A DNA stretch of 64,000 bases from Octadecabacter arcticus 238 (lineage in GTDB: Bacteria > Pseudomonadota > Alphaproteobacteria > Rhodobacterales > Rhodobacteraceae), in NCBI RefSeq assembly GCF_000155735.2, contig NC_020908.1, positions 1,865,001-1,929,000 of the forward strand, read 5' to 3'. A program made the position numbers and the translations under genes. Below, piece by piece: positions 17,364 through 27,148 of this stretch. Numbering within the stretch: the first letter of the stretch is position 1; each line of letters opens with the position of its first letter. The notes under the pieces are model-generated. The model had not been told where the DNA came from, did no database searches, and was given only the letters and a program-made list of their open reading frames with translations.

Positions 17364-18449
17364 CTTGGATTCAAACATCAAGTGCAACGGTTGATTTGAA
17401 GGCCGCGATTTCGTCGGCCATGGCTTCAGCGGGTGTTCTCCAACCGAGAGTTTTTCTCGGACGGTTGTTCATCAGGTTTGCAACGTCGTTCAGCCATGTT
17501 TGGCTTGCACCGTTCAGGTCAGTTCCTTTGGGCATGTACTGACGCAGCAGTCCGTTGGTGTTCTCGTTGCTGCCACGCTGCCAAGGCGCATGCGGATCGC
17601 AGAACCAGATATCGATCTTCAACCGTCTGGCGAGTTCGGGGTGGCAGGCCATTTCGGAGCCGCGGTCGTAGGTCATGCTCTTGCGCAAAGCAGCGGGTAG
17701 TCGTCTCATCTGGCGGGTGAAGCTGTCGAGCGCGGCCTCGGCCCCATTGCCGTCCATTTTGCAAAGAATGACAAAGCGTGTCTTGCGCTCGACCAAGGTC
17801 CCCACTGACGAGCGATTGAATGCGCCCTTGATGAGGTCGCCCTCCCAATGGCCTGGTACCAGTCGCGCTTCGATCTCTTCAGGGCGATTGATAATGCGCA
17901 ATGATTCCGGGACCATAGCACTGCCCGCCGCTGTCCTGCGCTTGAGCCCACGCTTAGGCTTCGCTTGACGCAACGCCTCGATCATCGCCGCCTTCAGCCC
18001 ACCACGTGGCTGCGCGTAAATCGCGGCATAGATGGTCTCATGGCTCACATGGGCGGATGGATCATCAGGCTTCATGAGACGCAGTCTCTGCGCAATCTGC
18101 TCAGGCGACCAGTGCAGATGTACGAGCTTGCCATGAACAAAACGATAAAGATCGCTCCCCTCCACAAGCTTGCGCTCGCGGCGGCAGCGCGCACGCCGGG
18201 CATCATAGGCCTGCCGCGCCGCTTGCGGGCAATAGCTGCCGTCTTCCTGCCGACCTCGCGCCAGCTCACGGCAGATCGTGCTCGCCGGGCGATGCAAAAG
18301 CTGGCCGATCAACCGCTGACTGCTGCCCCTATTATGCTCGGCTAATATCACGCCACGGTCCTCGCTGCTGAGGTGCTTGCTTCGTATGTCCATCACAACA
18401 TCCTATGCCCAAAGGGCTCTGAGTGTTGCATTTGAAACTTGAGCCTAAG
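17364..18449 (-). mobile_element. IS30-family insertion sequence, copy 1 (1086 bp)
   Basis: Ends CTTGGATTCAAACATC and, as complement, CTTAGGCTCAAGTTTC are imperfect inverted repeats of 25 bp, both running to TGCAAC. The flanking 3-bp duplication is CAG (17361-17363 and 18450-18452). It is the same as copy 2 at 40080-41165 apart from at least one silent base change (17458 A versus 40174 G). Confidence 0.93.
17371..18396 (-). CDS. IS30-family transposase (copy 1)
   Basis: 341 residues. An N-terminal helix-turn-helix (SSQRLIGQLLHRPASTICREL) is followed by the IS30 rve core with D in GHWEGDLIKGA, D in MTYDRGSEMA and E in GSNENTNGLLR, ending with RKTLGWRTPAEAM. The frame is intact. ATG at 18396 lies about 50 bp inside the element end. 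It inserted against the reading direction of the nuclease-like gene that it interrupts. Confidence 0.93.
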   Translation of the reverse strand: MMDIRSKHLSSEDRGVILAEHNRGSSQRLIGQLLHRPASTICRELARGRQEDGSYCPQAARQAYDARRARCRRERKLVEGSDLYRFVHGKLVHLHWSPEQIAQRLRLMKPDDPSAHVSHETIYAAIYAQPRGGLKAAMIEALRQAKPKRGLKRRTAAGSAMVPESLRIINRPEEIEARLVPGHWEGDLIKGAFNRSSVGTLVERKTRFVILCKMDGNGAEAALDSFTRQMRRLPAALRKSMTYDRGSEMACHPELARRLKIDIWFCDPHAPWQRGSNENTNGLLRQYMPKGTDLNGASQTWLNDVANLMNNRPRKTLGWRTPAEAMADEIAAFKSTVALDV

Positions 18450-19941
18450 CAGTACTACGATGTGAAATTACAGGATGAGAATTTCCATTTTTCGCACAAA
18501 TCCGACGCCTTCGCTATGAGTGAGGTCAAGGACGTCATCTTGACGGAGCTTTGCCTCGGGTTTGATACTAAAAAGCCTGAAAAAATCCCCATGACGGTAT
18601 TTTCCAACATATCCCGCCTATACCCCCACAAAGATTTATCCGCGTATATCAAGGGAGCAGCCGCAAATTACGAACTGCATCGGTCCTCGTTCTCGGAACC
18701 AACTTATATTCCTGATAGTGCATTTTCGGAGTCTTTTGGATTTAGCAGAGACGCGTTCGAGAAGGTCAGGGCAGCCCTATGGTCATTGTCTGACCTACTT
18801 TTTGCCTTGTCGACTTTTTATGAAATGTCTGCTGATCATAGAGGTAATCGAGCTCAGTGGCAGTGGAGAATCGTCGATTGCATTGCACCGACTTTCAAGC
18901 GCAGCTGGTTAGTCTCATTTTTATGTAGATTGACGGGACTGACCCAAGTTCAAATTAGTGGAGTGCTAGATTTCTTGGTGGCAAGTGAGAAAAACGGTAT
19001 GTTTAATTGTTCGGGAAATGGCTACCTACAACCACTTGTGCAATTGGAAGAATTCATTTTCACTTCACCGTTGCTGCTCCGAATGATGCCCAGCATGAGA
19101 AATATGCTTTATTCTCTAAATAAATCTGATCCTGACCACTTCAGCAAGACTGTTGCGCACCATCTGGAGGTTGAGCTTTTAAAAGAGGTGTCCGATCTTT
19201 GTGATAAAATTCCAGGCCTAATGTTCAAGTGCAACGTTCCTTGGTCGCATGAAGGTCGGGATGGCGAATTAGACGCCATTCTTTACGACACCGACAGACG
19301 CTTCATAATAGCGCTTCAGGCTAAAGCTGCGATCCCTCCGGAGGGAGCTAGAATGACTAGACACGTAGAGACTAGAACCCTTGAAGCGGTAAAGCAGGTG
19401 GCGTCTTTTGAGCAGCTATCAAGGGAAAGTAAGGAAAGGACATTGTCGGTCGCTATCGGAAAGGTTTCCGATGATTTTTTGGTTTCGCACGGTATTGTTA
19501 CGCGCTCCGGACTTGGCACCAACAAAGCTTGGAAAGCTGCGGAAGGTATCTCTGTATTTAATGTCGGCCTCCTGACACACGCACTTTCAGGATCTGAGAA
19601 AATCTTGTTGGACTTTCTGAGCAACCCAGAAGAATATTTATCCGAGGTCATTGACCAGTTGGTGCAACAGCACTTCATCAACTGGGAGACGGGTGTCGTC
19701 CCATTACATCATCGTGAGCTTCATATCCCACTCATGAAGCTTGAAAATGATGAGTTGCAAAAAACGAGGGTTCGCATTTCGGAGATATAGGACCTCCCAT
19801 CCATTCTGTGATCGAGATTTATGGGCCATTCGCGTAACTTTGCAAAATATACTATCTGCGCGTAGCTGCCGTTCGTGCGGGGCGCAGCGAAAGTCCGCAA
19901 TCCGCCCTTGGTGGCAGAATTAAACGTGCAAGTTTGAAGTG

Positions 19942-20050
19942 TTTGGGTCCTTCCGAGGCTCTTTCTACACAGGGGAAATGCGCACCCCGTTACGTGTGAC
20001 AGACGGAAATTTCGTAAGGTTATGATTTGGGTTCTTGTTGTTATTGCGCA
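19942..20050 (+). repeat. Dispersed 110-bp repeat, copy 1, with two overlapping micro-ORFs
   Basis: Matches 63011-63120 in the same orientation at about 88% identity by eye. It contains a 15-codon frame (MRTPLRVTDGNFVRL) whose stop overlaps the start of a second frame (MIWVLVVIAQLVLCHS ..., 29 codons, hydrophobic) as ATGA. Several differences between copies are silent or conservative, which is compatible with a coding past. The ribosome-site-like AGGGGA lies only two bases before the first ATG. Between the nuclease pseudogene and this repeat (19791-19941) I see nothing else. Confidence 0.6.
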
Positions 20051-20156
20051 ACTTGTCCTGTGCCATTCCGTACTCGCGTTCGGTGTGGCGCTGCACTCCT
20101 TGGAATACTAAGCTGTGTCCAACGAACACCAAGAGCACGAAGATCGGATTGAGATA

Positions 20157-21143
20157 ATGGAAAAGCGACAGGTCGGGCGTACTGGGCTGATGATCGACAC
20201 TCTGGGGTTGGGCGGGGCACCGCTCGGGGGGAACTTCGTCGATCTTGAATACGGTCAAGCGGTGGAGTTGATCCAGGCTGCAATGGATGCTGGAATTGGC
20301 TACTTCGACACTGCCCCTTGGTATGGATTTGGACGGTCAGAACGCGTGATGGGTGACACCCTACGCGGCAACGGGCACGTACTTTCAGACAAGGTTGGAA
20401 GGCTCCTGAAACCTGGGGCTGTTAGCAACCCAATGGATTTTGGCATGATCGACCCGCTGCCGTTCAATGTTGTTTACGACTACAGCTACGATGGGATTAT
20501 GCGTGCCTTTGAGGACAATCTCCAACGACTTGGGCTTGAGCGCATCGATATCCTTTTGGTCCACGACATCGGGGCGTTCCAGCATGGTGAAGAAAACGAG
20601 CGTCACTTCAGAGATCTCGCCCATAGTGGCTATCGAGCGATGGATGAGCTGCGCAAGACCGGTCAGGTCAAGGCCATCGGCTTAGGAGTCAACGAAAACC
20701 AGGTCTGCATAGATGCGCTTGGGATTGGTGAGTGGGACGTTTTCCTTCTTGCTGGTCGGTACACACTCCTAGAACAGACCGCTTTAGACACGCTTTTCCC
20801 CGCGTGCCGTAAAGCAGGAACAACGATCATCTGTGGCGGCCCGTTCAACTCCGGGATTTTAGCAGGACGGGACATGTGGAACTACGCCAGGGCACCGGAC
20901 GAAGTCATCAGTAGGGCTAGAGCCCTGAGCGCAGTTGCCGATGAGTTTTCGGTCCCGCTGGCTGCAGCTGCGCTGCAGTTTCCGCTTGGGAATGACATCG
21001 TCACCTCGGTCATTCCGGGTCCGCGGGACAAGACCGAGCTTCAACAGATCGTCGATTGGTTTTCAACGCCAATCCCTGGTGAATTCTGGGCAACACTCAA
21101 GTCAAAGGGCTTGATTGACGGTGCTACGCCTGTTCCAGATTAG
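20157..21143 (+). CDS. Aldo/keto reductase, D-threo-aldose 1-dehydrogenase type
   Basis: 328 residues from ATG 20157 (MEKRQVGRTGLMID). An in-frame GTG 42 bases upstream is less likely. The catalytic tetrad of the superfamily is visible: D in GYFDTAPWYG with Y four residues later, K in LSDKVGR, H in DILLVHDIG. The NAD(P)-binding C-terminal loop reads SVIPGPRDKTELQQ. The ending IPGEFWATLKSKGLIDGATPVP is typical of L-fucose/D-threo-aldose dehydrogenases, which oxidise sugars such as L-fucose to lactones with NAD(P). No sugar-pathway genes are adjacent, so the substrate remains a family-based inference. It is monocistronic and a likely host gene between mobile DNA. Confidence 0.88.
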   Translation: MEKRQVGRTGLMIDTLGLGGAPLGGNFVDLEYGQAVELIQAAMDAGIGYFDTAPWYGFGRSERVMGDTLRGNGHVLSDKVGRLLKPGAVSNPMDFGMIDPLPFNVVYDYSYDGIMRAFEDNLQRLGLERIDILLVHDIGAFQHGEENERHFRDLAHSGYRAMDELRKTGQVKAIGLGVNENQVCIDALGIGEWDVFLLAGRYTLLEQTALDTLFPACRKAGTTIICGGPFNSGILAGRDMWNYARAPDEVISRARALSAVADEFSVPLAAAALQFPLGNDIVTSVIPGPRDKTELQQIVDWFSTPIPGEFWATLKSKGLIDGATPVPD

Positions 21144-21406
21144 ATCTATCTTGTAAAGTGAACTCCAAACGTTGGGTCGGTTACTATGCTGTTACAAGTA
21201 GCCAGCTACCATTGGGGTCCTTATACGTGAAGCTTGGAAGATGACCGTGCGAACCATGGGAATCGATGAAAAATCATGGCGTTGGCCGGTTCACCTTCAA
21301 GCCTTGTATTCGAGATGGTTGAGGGTCTCCTGCCTGAACCAAACACCAATTGGTCAGAAATGATGTCGGCCGACATTCTAGCTTGTTTTGTATAGGATAC
21401 GGGTCC

Positions 21407-21529
21407 CGCCAGATGGGGCGCTACATGAAGCGCAACAACCACAAATGCGGTCGCCATCGCGTGCGCCGTCTAATGCGGCTCATGCGTCTGGTCCCGATCT
21501 ATCAGGAGCCCATGATCGCCGCCGATTGA
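21407..21529 (+). pseudogene. IS3-family OrfB fragment
   Basis: Reads RQMGRYMKRNNHKCG then RRLMRLMRLVPIYQEP, the HTH_21-like block near the start of many IS3 OrfB proteins (the RLMRLMGL-IYQ-P signature). Both ends are missing, and the frame soon reaches a stop. It abuts an inverted orfA fragment. Confidence 0.7.
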
Positions 21530-21621
21530 TTGGCATACTCATGCTCGTGTTCAAAAATCATCCGAACCGCGCGGGCGCGGACCTCGGTCGAAAACCGGTT
21601 TGCTCTGTTACTTTCTTCCAT
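21502..21621 (-). pseudogene. IS3-family OrfA fragment, inverted relative to the OrfB fragment
   Basis: Starts MEESNRANRFSTEVRARAVR, a typical OrfA opening, and keeps about 36 codons before running into the opposite-strand orfB fragment. The element end TGAACCGCCCCC (complement at 21661-21672) is still present, ten bases before the methyltransferase stop. The element was broken and rearranged internally. Confidence 0.7.
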
Positions 21622-21678
21622 AGGCTCCATCCATACTTACTTTGGAGCATCCGGCAAACTGGGGGCGGTTCACCCATC

Positions 21679-23145
21679 TTAGTGATCTTGAGTAAAAACT
21701 TCAGCTACAATTTGCGCAATTTGGTAGGCAAGCAATGGCGGAACCGCGTTTCCAACCTGCTTGTACTGTTCAGTTCTAGGGCCCTCGAAAAAATAGTTGT
21801 CGGGGAATGTTTGCAGGCGAGCAGCTTCGCGAACGGTTAATGACCGGCATTGCAGAGGATCTGGGTGAATAAAGCTGTGTCCATCTTTTGAGATGTGGCT
21901 CACGATAGTTGTTGAAGGCTCATCGGATACTTGCACCCGAAACCTGTCATTGAATTTGTTTTTCTTCCAGCTTTTATGTTTGGGGTCCAGTCGCTCTGGA
22001 AAGTTCCTATCTCTTGGTGAAACGCCATTTTTTTGAGCAAAATCTGATGCAAAATAGTACCGAGCTAAGTCTCTTTCGATGTGACCGCGGGTCTCGTGAT
22101 TTAGCACCGTTGCTAAGTTTTCGTCATGCAACCACTGAAATAGTTCTTGGTTAGCATCCTTGCGTAATTTTGGCCGGCTGTTTGACGTCTGTGTAAGGTT
22201 CACTGTCTGTTTTGGTATCTTATCGCCTGATACTTGATGCTCAGCTGCAATTATATTGGATACAACAGATCTCCAGTTTGCATCTGTGTTTTCTAGCTTG
22301 GAGAGGCCACTTCGCAATTTAGGCAGGTCACCAATAGCGGCATCCACTGATACTGCGCGGCTCGATTTGCTCAAGACACTTGGTGTGACATCACAGGTTT
22401 CAAGTACACCCATAATTATTACACGATGTCTTCGCTGCGGGATCCCATATTCTTCAGCACGAATTATAAAATCAGATGGCTCAAGCTTGGGTGATGAACC
22501 CTTATCAGAAGGTTGACCAATCGAGTATAATTTGTACTTTTGGCCTTTGGAATTTGGCTTTTTTAGGTCTTTCATTATCAAGTCGAAGTACTTTGATGAA
22601 AGCAGGCCACGTACATTTTCCATAATGAATATTTTGGGGCAGTGCTTATGAATTATTCGCAAGTACTGCTTATAAAGATGTGCTCGAGAATCCCTCCCGA
22701 TGTCGTGTCCATCGGCGCTCTTGTACTGCCAGCGTCCGATTGTGGAGTAAGCTTGGCAGGGCGGTCCCCCTAGCAGGACCCAATCATCTCGACCCGCTAG
22801 AGACACTTCGAGCTTTTTGTCCAACAGAGCATCGTCTTCGGATTTTCCAAGCTCAACATGAAGCACCTTTTGGGATGCGTTGTTCCATTGGGCCAGAGTA
22901 TCGTCAGTGTAAGGCGTTTCCCTTTTTCCAGCTATGTAATCATAATAGCTTTGAGGTGCTTTCTGATGTGGAAACTGTCGATAAAAGGCCCTTAATGTTA
23001 GCGTTTTATGAGCGTGCTTGTCCATTTCGGCCGCAATGGCGGTTTCGAAAAAGGGGCGGACAGTGTCTCGCCCGAGCGCTGAAAAGCCTTCTCCCAACCC
23101 ACCGGGGCCCGCGAAAATATCAACGATTGGGATGGGTAGTGCCAC
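21679..23145 (-). CDS. C5-cytosine DNA methyltransferase
   Basis: 488 residues, GTG start at 23145 with AAGGA upstream. Motifs of m5C methyltransferases are in order: motif I DIFAGPGGLGEG (9-20), motif IV GGPPCQAYS with the catalytic Cys (about 125), motif VI ENVRG, motif VIII QRRHRV, and motif X QVGNAVPP near the C-terminus. The target-recognition region lies between VIII and IX and does not reveal the site. It methylates cytosine in a specific sequence, presumably to protect host DNA from the nuclease-bearing operon transcribed divergently from 28741 onward. The original spacing between the two units was about 390 bp before IS66 insertion. No other methyltransferase is in the window. Confidence 0.93.
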   Translation of the reverse strand: MALPIPIVDIFAGPGGLGEGFSALGRDTVRPFFETAIAAEMDKHAHKTLTLRAFYRQFPHQKAPQSYYDYIAGKRETPYTDDTLAQWNNASQKVLHVELGKSEDDALLDKKLEVSLAGRDDWVLLGGPPCQAYSTIGRWQYKSADGHDIGRDSRAHLYKQYLRIIHKHCPKIFIMENVRGLLSSKYFDLIMKDLKKPNSKGQKYKLYSIGQPSDKGSSPKLEPSDFIIRAEEYGIPQRRHRVIIMGVLETCDVTPSVLSKSSRAVSVDAAIGDLPKLRSGLSKLENTDANWRSVVSNIIAAEHQVSGDKIPKQTVNLTQTSNSRPKLRKDANQELFQWLHDENLATVLNHETRGHIERDLARYYFASDFAQKNGVSPRDRNFPERLDPKHKSWKKNKFNDRFRVQVSDEPSTTIVSHISKDGHSFIHPDPLQCRSLTVREAARLQTFPDNYFFEGPRTEQYKQVGNAVPPLLAYQIAQIVAEVFTQDH

Positions 23146-23465
23146 TGCAGATCATTCCTTAAAGAGTGTGTGAGAATTCTGATACCAGGTTCTAGCTACA
23201 GAGCACAAGAGCTCGGATCATCCAAGGTCATCTTGGTGGCCTTGCGGTAAGTCGCCTTAATTGGTCTCGGTAACATGCTCCAAGGTTAGTCTGCCAATCC
23301 GCTTTGGTGAACGTTCGGTGTCCTTTCGTGTCGTATGTTTGAGGTGGAACCTTTGCTCGGCTTGTGGCGTTCTAGTGCGAAGAATTTCCCATATTTTCAT
23401 CGTCCTTCTTAATGATTGGCACTCAGGGCCATTGAATTTTTCAATTTTCAATTGGGGCTTTAAGT
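23146..23465. promoter_or_regulatory. Divergent control region of methyltransferase and defence operon (left half)
   Basis: After removal of the nested IS66 pair this joins 28674-28740. It holds a palindrome TTGAATTTTTCAA (23432-23444) followed by further A/T-rich words. It is a candidate operator or promoter site for balancing methyltransferase against effector genes. A 47-codon open frame on the minus strand (23257-23400) has no supporting feature. Confidence 0.4.
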
Positions 23466-23549
23466 GTAAACATACAGGGAACCCCCTCTTTTTTTGGCAT
23501 GATCTAAGGTGCGATTATTGCGCGAAGCTGGCGATATGGCTGGCGCGAT

Positions 23550-23930
23550 ATGAGGATTTTGATGATGAACAAGACTAGGCGTGGCCGAGGTTCCAAATAC
23601 ACGGATGATTTCAAGCGACAGCTTGTAGCGGAAAGCCACACTGCTGGCGTGAGTGTTCCAATGGTTGCCAAGAAGCACGGTGTGGGCACCAACCGGATTT
23701 ATGCATGGCGCAGCGATGGGCGGTTTCAGCCTGACAAATCAGATATAGGCCAGTTCACCCCCGTAGAGATTGCCGATGCGGGTATGGTGGACACGCCTGC
23801 GTCATCCGGCACCAGCATCTTACCTGTCCCCCATATTGAGATCACACTTGAGAACGGTCGCAAGCTGAGCGTGAGCGACGGGGTTGATGCTGGCTTTGTG
23901 CTGGAACTGGCGCGAGGACTTGCAGCATGA
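23550..23930 (+). CDS. tnpA: IS66 TnpA (outer copy)
   Basis: 126 residues with a basic helix-turn-helix N-terminus ([22 protein letters not shown]), the Tnp/IS66 OrfA class that binds DNA. Its stop overlaps the tnpB start as ATGA. An internal ATG at 23565 is an alternative start. Together with TnpB and TnpC it is needed for transposition in this family. The inner copy encodes the same protein at 26768-27148. Confidence 0.9.
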   Translation: MRILMMNKTRRGRGSKYTDDFKRQLVAESHTAGVSVPMVAKKHGVGTNRIYAWRSDGRFQPDKSDIGQFTPVEIADAGMVDTPASSGTSILPVPHIEITLENGRKLSVSDGVDAGFVLELARGLAA

Positions 23931-24274
23931 TCCCTGTTTTGGGGGATGCGAAGATCTGGCTTGCCGCAGGAGTTACGGATATGCGGCGCGGCTTCAACGG
24001 GCTGGCGGCGCAGACCGCGCAGGTTCTTGCAGCTGACCCTTACGCGGGGCATCTATTTTTGTTCCGTGGCCGTCGTGGCGATCAGATCAAGATGATCTGG
24101 TGGGATGGTCAGGGCGCGTGCCTGTTTACCAAACGGCTTGAACGTGGACGGTTCGTATGGCCCTCAGTCAAGGAAGGTAAAGTCAGCCTAAGCCGCGCAC
24201 AGCTTGCGATGCTGATGGAAGGCATAGACTGGCGTATTCTCAAGAAGACATGGCGTCCAAGTATGGTTGGATAG
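23927..24274 (+). CDS. tnpB: IS66 accessory protein TnpB (outer copy)
   Basis: 115 residues, the compact IS66 Orf2 family: [27 protein letters not shown], then [21 protein letters not shown]. The role is accessory and the molecular function is not established. The start overlaps tnpA. The inner copy (26424-26771) encodes an identical protein. Confidence 0.93.
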   Translation: MIPVLGDAKIWLAAGVTDMRRGFNGLAAQTAQVLAADPYAGHLFLFRGRRGDQIKMIWWDGQGACLFTKRLERGRFVWPSVKEGKVSLSRAQLAMLMEGIDWRILKKTWRPSMVG

Positions 24275-24758
24275 CTGTATGTTTTATAGGACTTCTTGCC
24301 TTTGTGGGATTCCCATGATGCCCGAGATTTGGTATGTAATGGCATGAGTAAGACCCCTCCAAATCTGACTAATCTGCCCCCTGAAGTACAGGCATACGTT
24401 GCCGCGCAAACAGCGGAATTGTCAGAGCTGAAGCAAGCGTTTCTCGGGTCATCCCTTGGCCATGCGACGGTACAAAAACGCCTCAAGGATGAGATGGCAT
24501 CAGTGGACGCCGCCCTGAGTGCCGAGCGCACCGCTCATGCGCGGGCCATCCAGAACCGAGACACCATCATCGCCGATCTGCGCCTGCAACTCCACGGTCA
24601 CAACAAGCACCGCTTTGGCTCAAAGTCGGAAAGCAGGTAAGCATCAACGCTGCCCTTGATCAAGCTGCGTCTTTTGCCTCGGCCTCGGCGTTTTTAGCAT
24701 CGATCATGTCCTGATAGGCCCACGGCATGAGATCGTTGATACGGTTTGCTTGATGGTC

Positions 24759-26354
24759 CTAGATGCGTTCCAGCACCCATGCGAGCCAGGCTTCGGGATT
24801 CACTTTGTTCATCTTGGCGGTCTCTATCAACGTATAAGCAATTGCTGCAGATTTGCCGCCTGCTTCTGATCCCATGAAGAGATAGTTTTTGCGTCCCACG
24901 GCCACAGGGCGCACTGCGCGCTCGGCTGTGTTGTTGTCCAGCTCAAGAAAGCCGTGATCAAGATAGGGCCGTGCCTTTGGCAGGCGCGCCAGTGCATATT
25001 TGATCGCCTTGGCCAGCGGCGTCTTGCTAGAGATCTTGCCCAGTTGCTCTTTAAGCCAGACTTCCAGGTCATCAAAGATCGGCTTGGCGTATTCCTGACG
25101 CAGGGCCACGCGTTCCGCAGGGGGCAGGAACCGCGCTTGTGTCTCAACATCATAGAGCTTTTTAATCCGCAGCACGGCTTCGCCCGCCACGGGCAGCTTT
25201 GTGCTTTCATAAAGGTCAAAGAACTCACGCCGCACATGGGCCATGCATGCCATCTCTTTGACCCGCCCCGTGCGGTAGGCGTCATTATACCCAGCATAGG
25301 CATCCGCATGGGCGTAGCCTTCATAGCTTTCGAGATGCTTGCTGGGATGCTCCGCCTCACGGCTGGTGGAGAACTGGTACCACACCGCAGGTGGAGCTCC
25401 GCTGGCCCAAGTGTCTTCTTTTCGGGCATAGACCCACAGTCGCGCGGTTTTGGTCTTATTCTTTCCTTTGCCATTGCCCTTCTGGAGCAGCTTGACCGTT
25501 GTGTCATCCATGAAGATCGCCTGCGCCTCAAAGACGTGATCGCAGATTGCATCTGAGACGCGCTCCAGCAGTTTGGTGCATTTGCCGACCCATCCCGCCA
25601 TGAGCGATCCACTCAGATCAATGCCCTCGTTGGCAAACATCTGGCTCTGGCGATACAGCGGCAGATGATAGCCGTATTTACAGCACAGGATGTGGGCCAT
25701 CAGCGCGGGGCCGACAAAGCTCTTCGGAATGGGTCGGCTTGGCATCTCAGCCTGAACAACGGCCTCACAACAGGTGCAGGCCAGACGCGGGCGGCCAATT
25801 TGGTTCACGATGTAATGTCCCGGGACATATTCCAACTCCTCCATCACATCCGTTCCAAGCACTTTGAAGCTGCCGCCACAGTCGGTGCAAGCATCACTGG
25901 GGGTGATGGTCTTTTGGACACGCTTCAGCCCCTTTGGGAAAGGTTTGCGCTTGCGCGGTGTGCGGGGCGGCTTGGCCTCAGCGTCAGAGGGTTCATCATC
26001 TGTCTCAACGGCTTGTTCGATCTCAAGTTCTTCAAGGATCAACTCAAGCGCCAGCTGTGCACTGCTTTCCGACTTTGAGCCAAAGCGGTGCTTGTTGTGA
26101 CCGTGGAGTTGCAGGCGCAGATCGGCGATGATGGTGTCTCGGTTCTGGATGGCCCGCGCATGAGCGGTGCGCTCGGCACTCAGGGCGGCGTCCACTGATG
26201 CCATCTCATCCTTGAGGCGTTTTTGTACCGTCGCATGGCCAAGGGATGACCCGAGAAACGCTTGCTTCAGCTCTGACAATTCCGCTGTTTGCGCGGCAAC
26301 GTATGCCTGTACTTCAGGGGGCAGATTAGTCAGATTTGGAGGGGTCTTACTCAT
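24759..26354 (-). CDS. tnpC: IS66 TnpC transposase with premature amber stop (inner copy)
   Basis: 531 residues from ATG 26354 (MSKTPPNLTNLPPEV). Coiled-coil N-terminus (20-105), zinc-binding-like CTDCGGSFK and CTCCEAVV, and a DDE-type core (FMDDTTVKLL, HADAYAGYNDAY, LELDNNTAERAVRP). The outer copy continues 33 codons further. Here CAG has become TAG at 24761-24759, cutting the tail after WVLERI. The catalytic region is complete, so activity may or may not survive. This is one of the few differences from the outer copy. Confidence 0.88.
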   Translation of the reverse strand: MSKTPPNLTNLPPEVQAYVAAQTAELSELKQAFLGSSLGHATVQKRLKDEMASVDAALSAERTAHARAIQNRDTIIADLRLQLHGHNKHRFGSKSESSAQLALELILEELEIEQAVETDDEPSDAEAKPPRTPRKRKPFPKGLKRVQKTITPSDACTDCGGSFKVLGTDVMEELEYVPGHYIVNQIGRPRLACTCCEAVVQAEMPSRPIPKSFVGPALMAHILCCKYGYHLPLYRQSQMFANEGIDLSGSLMAGWVGKCTKLLERVSDAICDHVFEAQAIFMDDTTVKLLQKGNGKGKNKTKTARLWVYARKEDTWASGAPPAVWYQFSTSREAEHPSKHLESYEGYAHADAYAGYNDAYRTGRVKEMACMAHVRREFFDLYESTKLPVAGEAVLRIKKLYDVETQARFLPPAERVALRQEYAKPIFDDLEVWLKEQLGKISSKTPLAKAIKYALARLPKARPYLDHGFLELDNNTAERAVRPVAVGRKNYLFMGSEAGGKSAAIAYTLIETAKMNKVNPEAWLAWVLERI

Positions 26355-26423
26355 GCCATTACATACCAAATCTCGGGCATCATGGGAATCCCACAAAGGC
26401 AAGAAGTCCTATAAAACATACAG

Positions 26424-26771
26424 CTATCCAACCATACTTGGACGCCATGTCTTCTTGAGAATACGCCAGTCTATGCCTTCCATCAGCATCGCAAGCTGTG
26501 CGCGGCTTAGGCTGACTTTACCTTCCTTGACTGAGGGCCATACGAACCGTCCACGTTCAAGCCGTTTGGTAAACAGGCACGCGCCCTGACCATCCCACCA
26601 GATCATCTTGATCTGATCGCCACGACGGCCACGGAACAAAAATAGATGCCCCGCGTAAGGGTCAGCTGCAAGAACCTGCGCGGTCTGCGCCGCCAGCCCG
26701 TTGAAGCCGCGCCGCATATCCGTAACTCCTGCGGCAAGCCAGATCTTCGCATCCCCCAAAACAGGGATCAT
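26424..26771 (-). CDS. tnpB: IS66 accessory protein TnpB (inner copy)
   Basis: 115 residues, the same sequence as TnpB of the outer copy at 23927-24274. It overlaps tnpA by four bases (ATGA). Intact. Confidence 0.93.
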   Translation of the reverse strand: MIPVLGDAKIWLAAGVTDMRRGFNGLAAQTAQVLAADPYAGHLFLFRGRRGDQIKMIWWDGQGACLFTKRLERGRFVWPSVKEGKVSLSRAQLAMLMEGIDWRILKKTWRPSMVG

Positions 26772-27148
26772 GCTGCAAGTCCTCGCGCCAGTTCCAGCAC
26801 AAAGCCAGCATCAACCCCGTCGCTCACGCTCAGCTTGCGACCGTTCTCAAGTGTGATCTCAATATGGGGGACAGGTAAGATGCTGGTGCCGGATGACGCA
26901 GGCGTGTCCACCATACCCGCATCGGCAATCTCTACGGGGGTGAACTGGCCTATATCTGATTTGTCAGGCTGAAACCGCCCATCGCTGCGCCATGCATAAA
27001 TCCGGTTGGTGCCCACACCGTGCTTCTTGGCAACCATTGGAACACTCACGCCAGCAGTGTGGCTTTCCGCTACAAGCTGTCGCTTGAAATCATCCGTGTA
27101 TTTGGAACCTCGGCCACGCCTAGTCTTGTTCATCATCAAAATCCTCAT
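26768..27148 (-). CDS. tnpA: IS66 TnpA (inner copy)
   Basis: 126 residues, the same sequence as TnpA of the outer copy at 23550-23930, with the HTH segment near its N-terminus. Intact and first in the tnpA-tnpB-tnpC order of the inner element, reading leftward. Confidence 0.9.
   Translation of the reverse strand: MRILMMNKTRRGRGSKYTDDFKRQLVAESHTAGVSVPMVAKKHGVGTNRIYAWRSDGRFQPDKSDIGQFTPVEIADAGMVDTPASSGTSILPVPHIEITLENGRKLSVSDGVDAGFVLELARGLAA

Larger units (their letters stand above)
17010..19790 (+). pseudogene. PD-(D/E)XK nuclease-like gene split by IS30
   Basis: Removing IS30 (17364-18449) and one CAG target copy joins RQQ before the insertion to YYDVKLQDE after it, in frame. The restored frame has about 563 codons. 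The 5' start is uncertain: TTG at 17010 is the best candidate, and no ATG with a good ribosome site was seen. The C-terminal part (nt 19250-19340) contains GRDGELDAI, then FIIALQAKAA. This D-x(n)-QxK pattern is typical of restriction-endonuclease-like folds. The rest is mostly helical and unrecognised. It lies 3.3 kb from the methyltransferase cassette, so a DNA-targeting defence role is plausible. As it stands the N-terminal 118 codons are cut off. The 3' fragment (TTG at 18423) might still be made as a truncated product. Confidence 0.65.
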
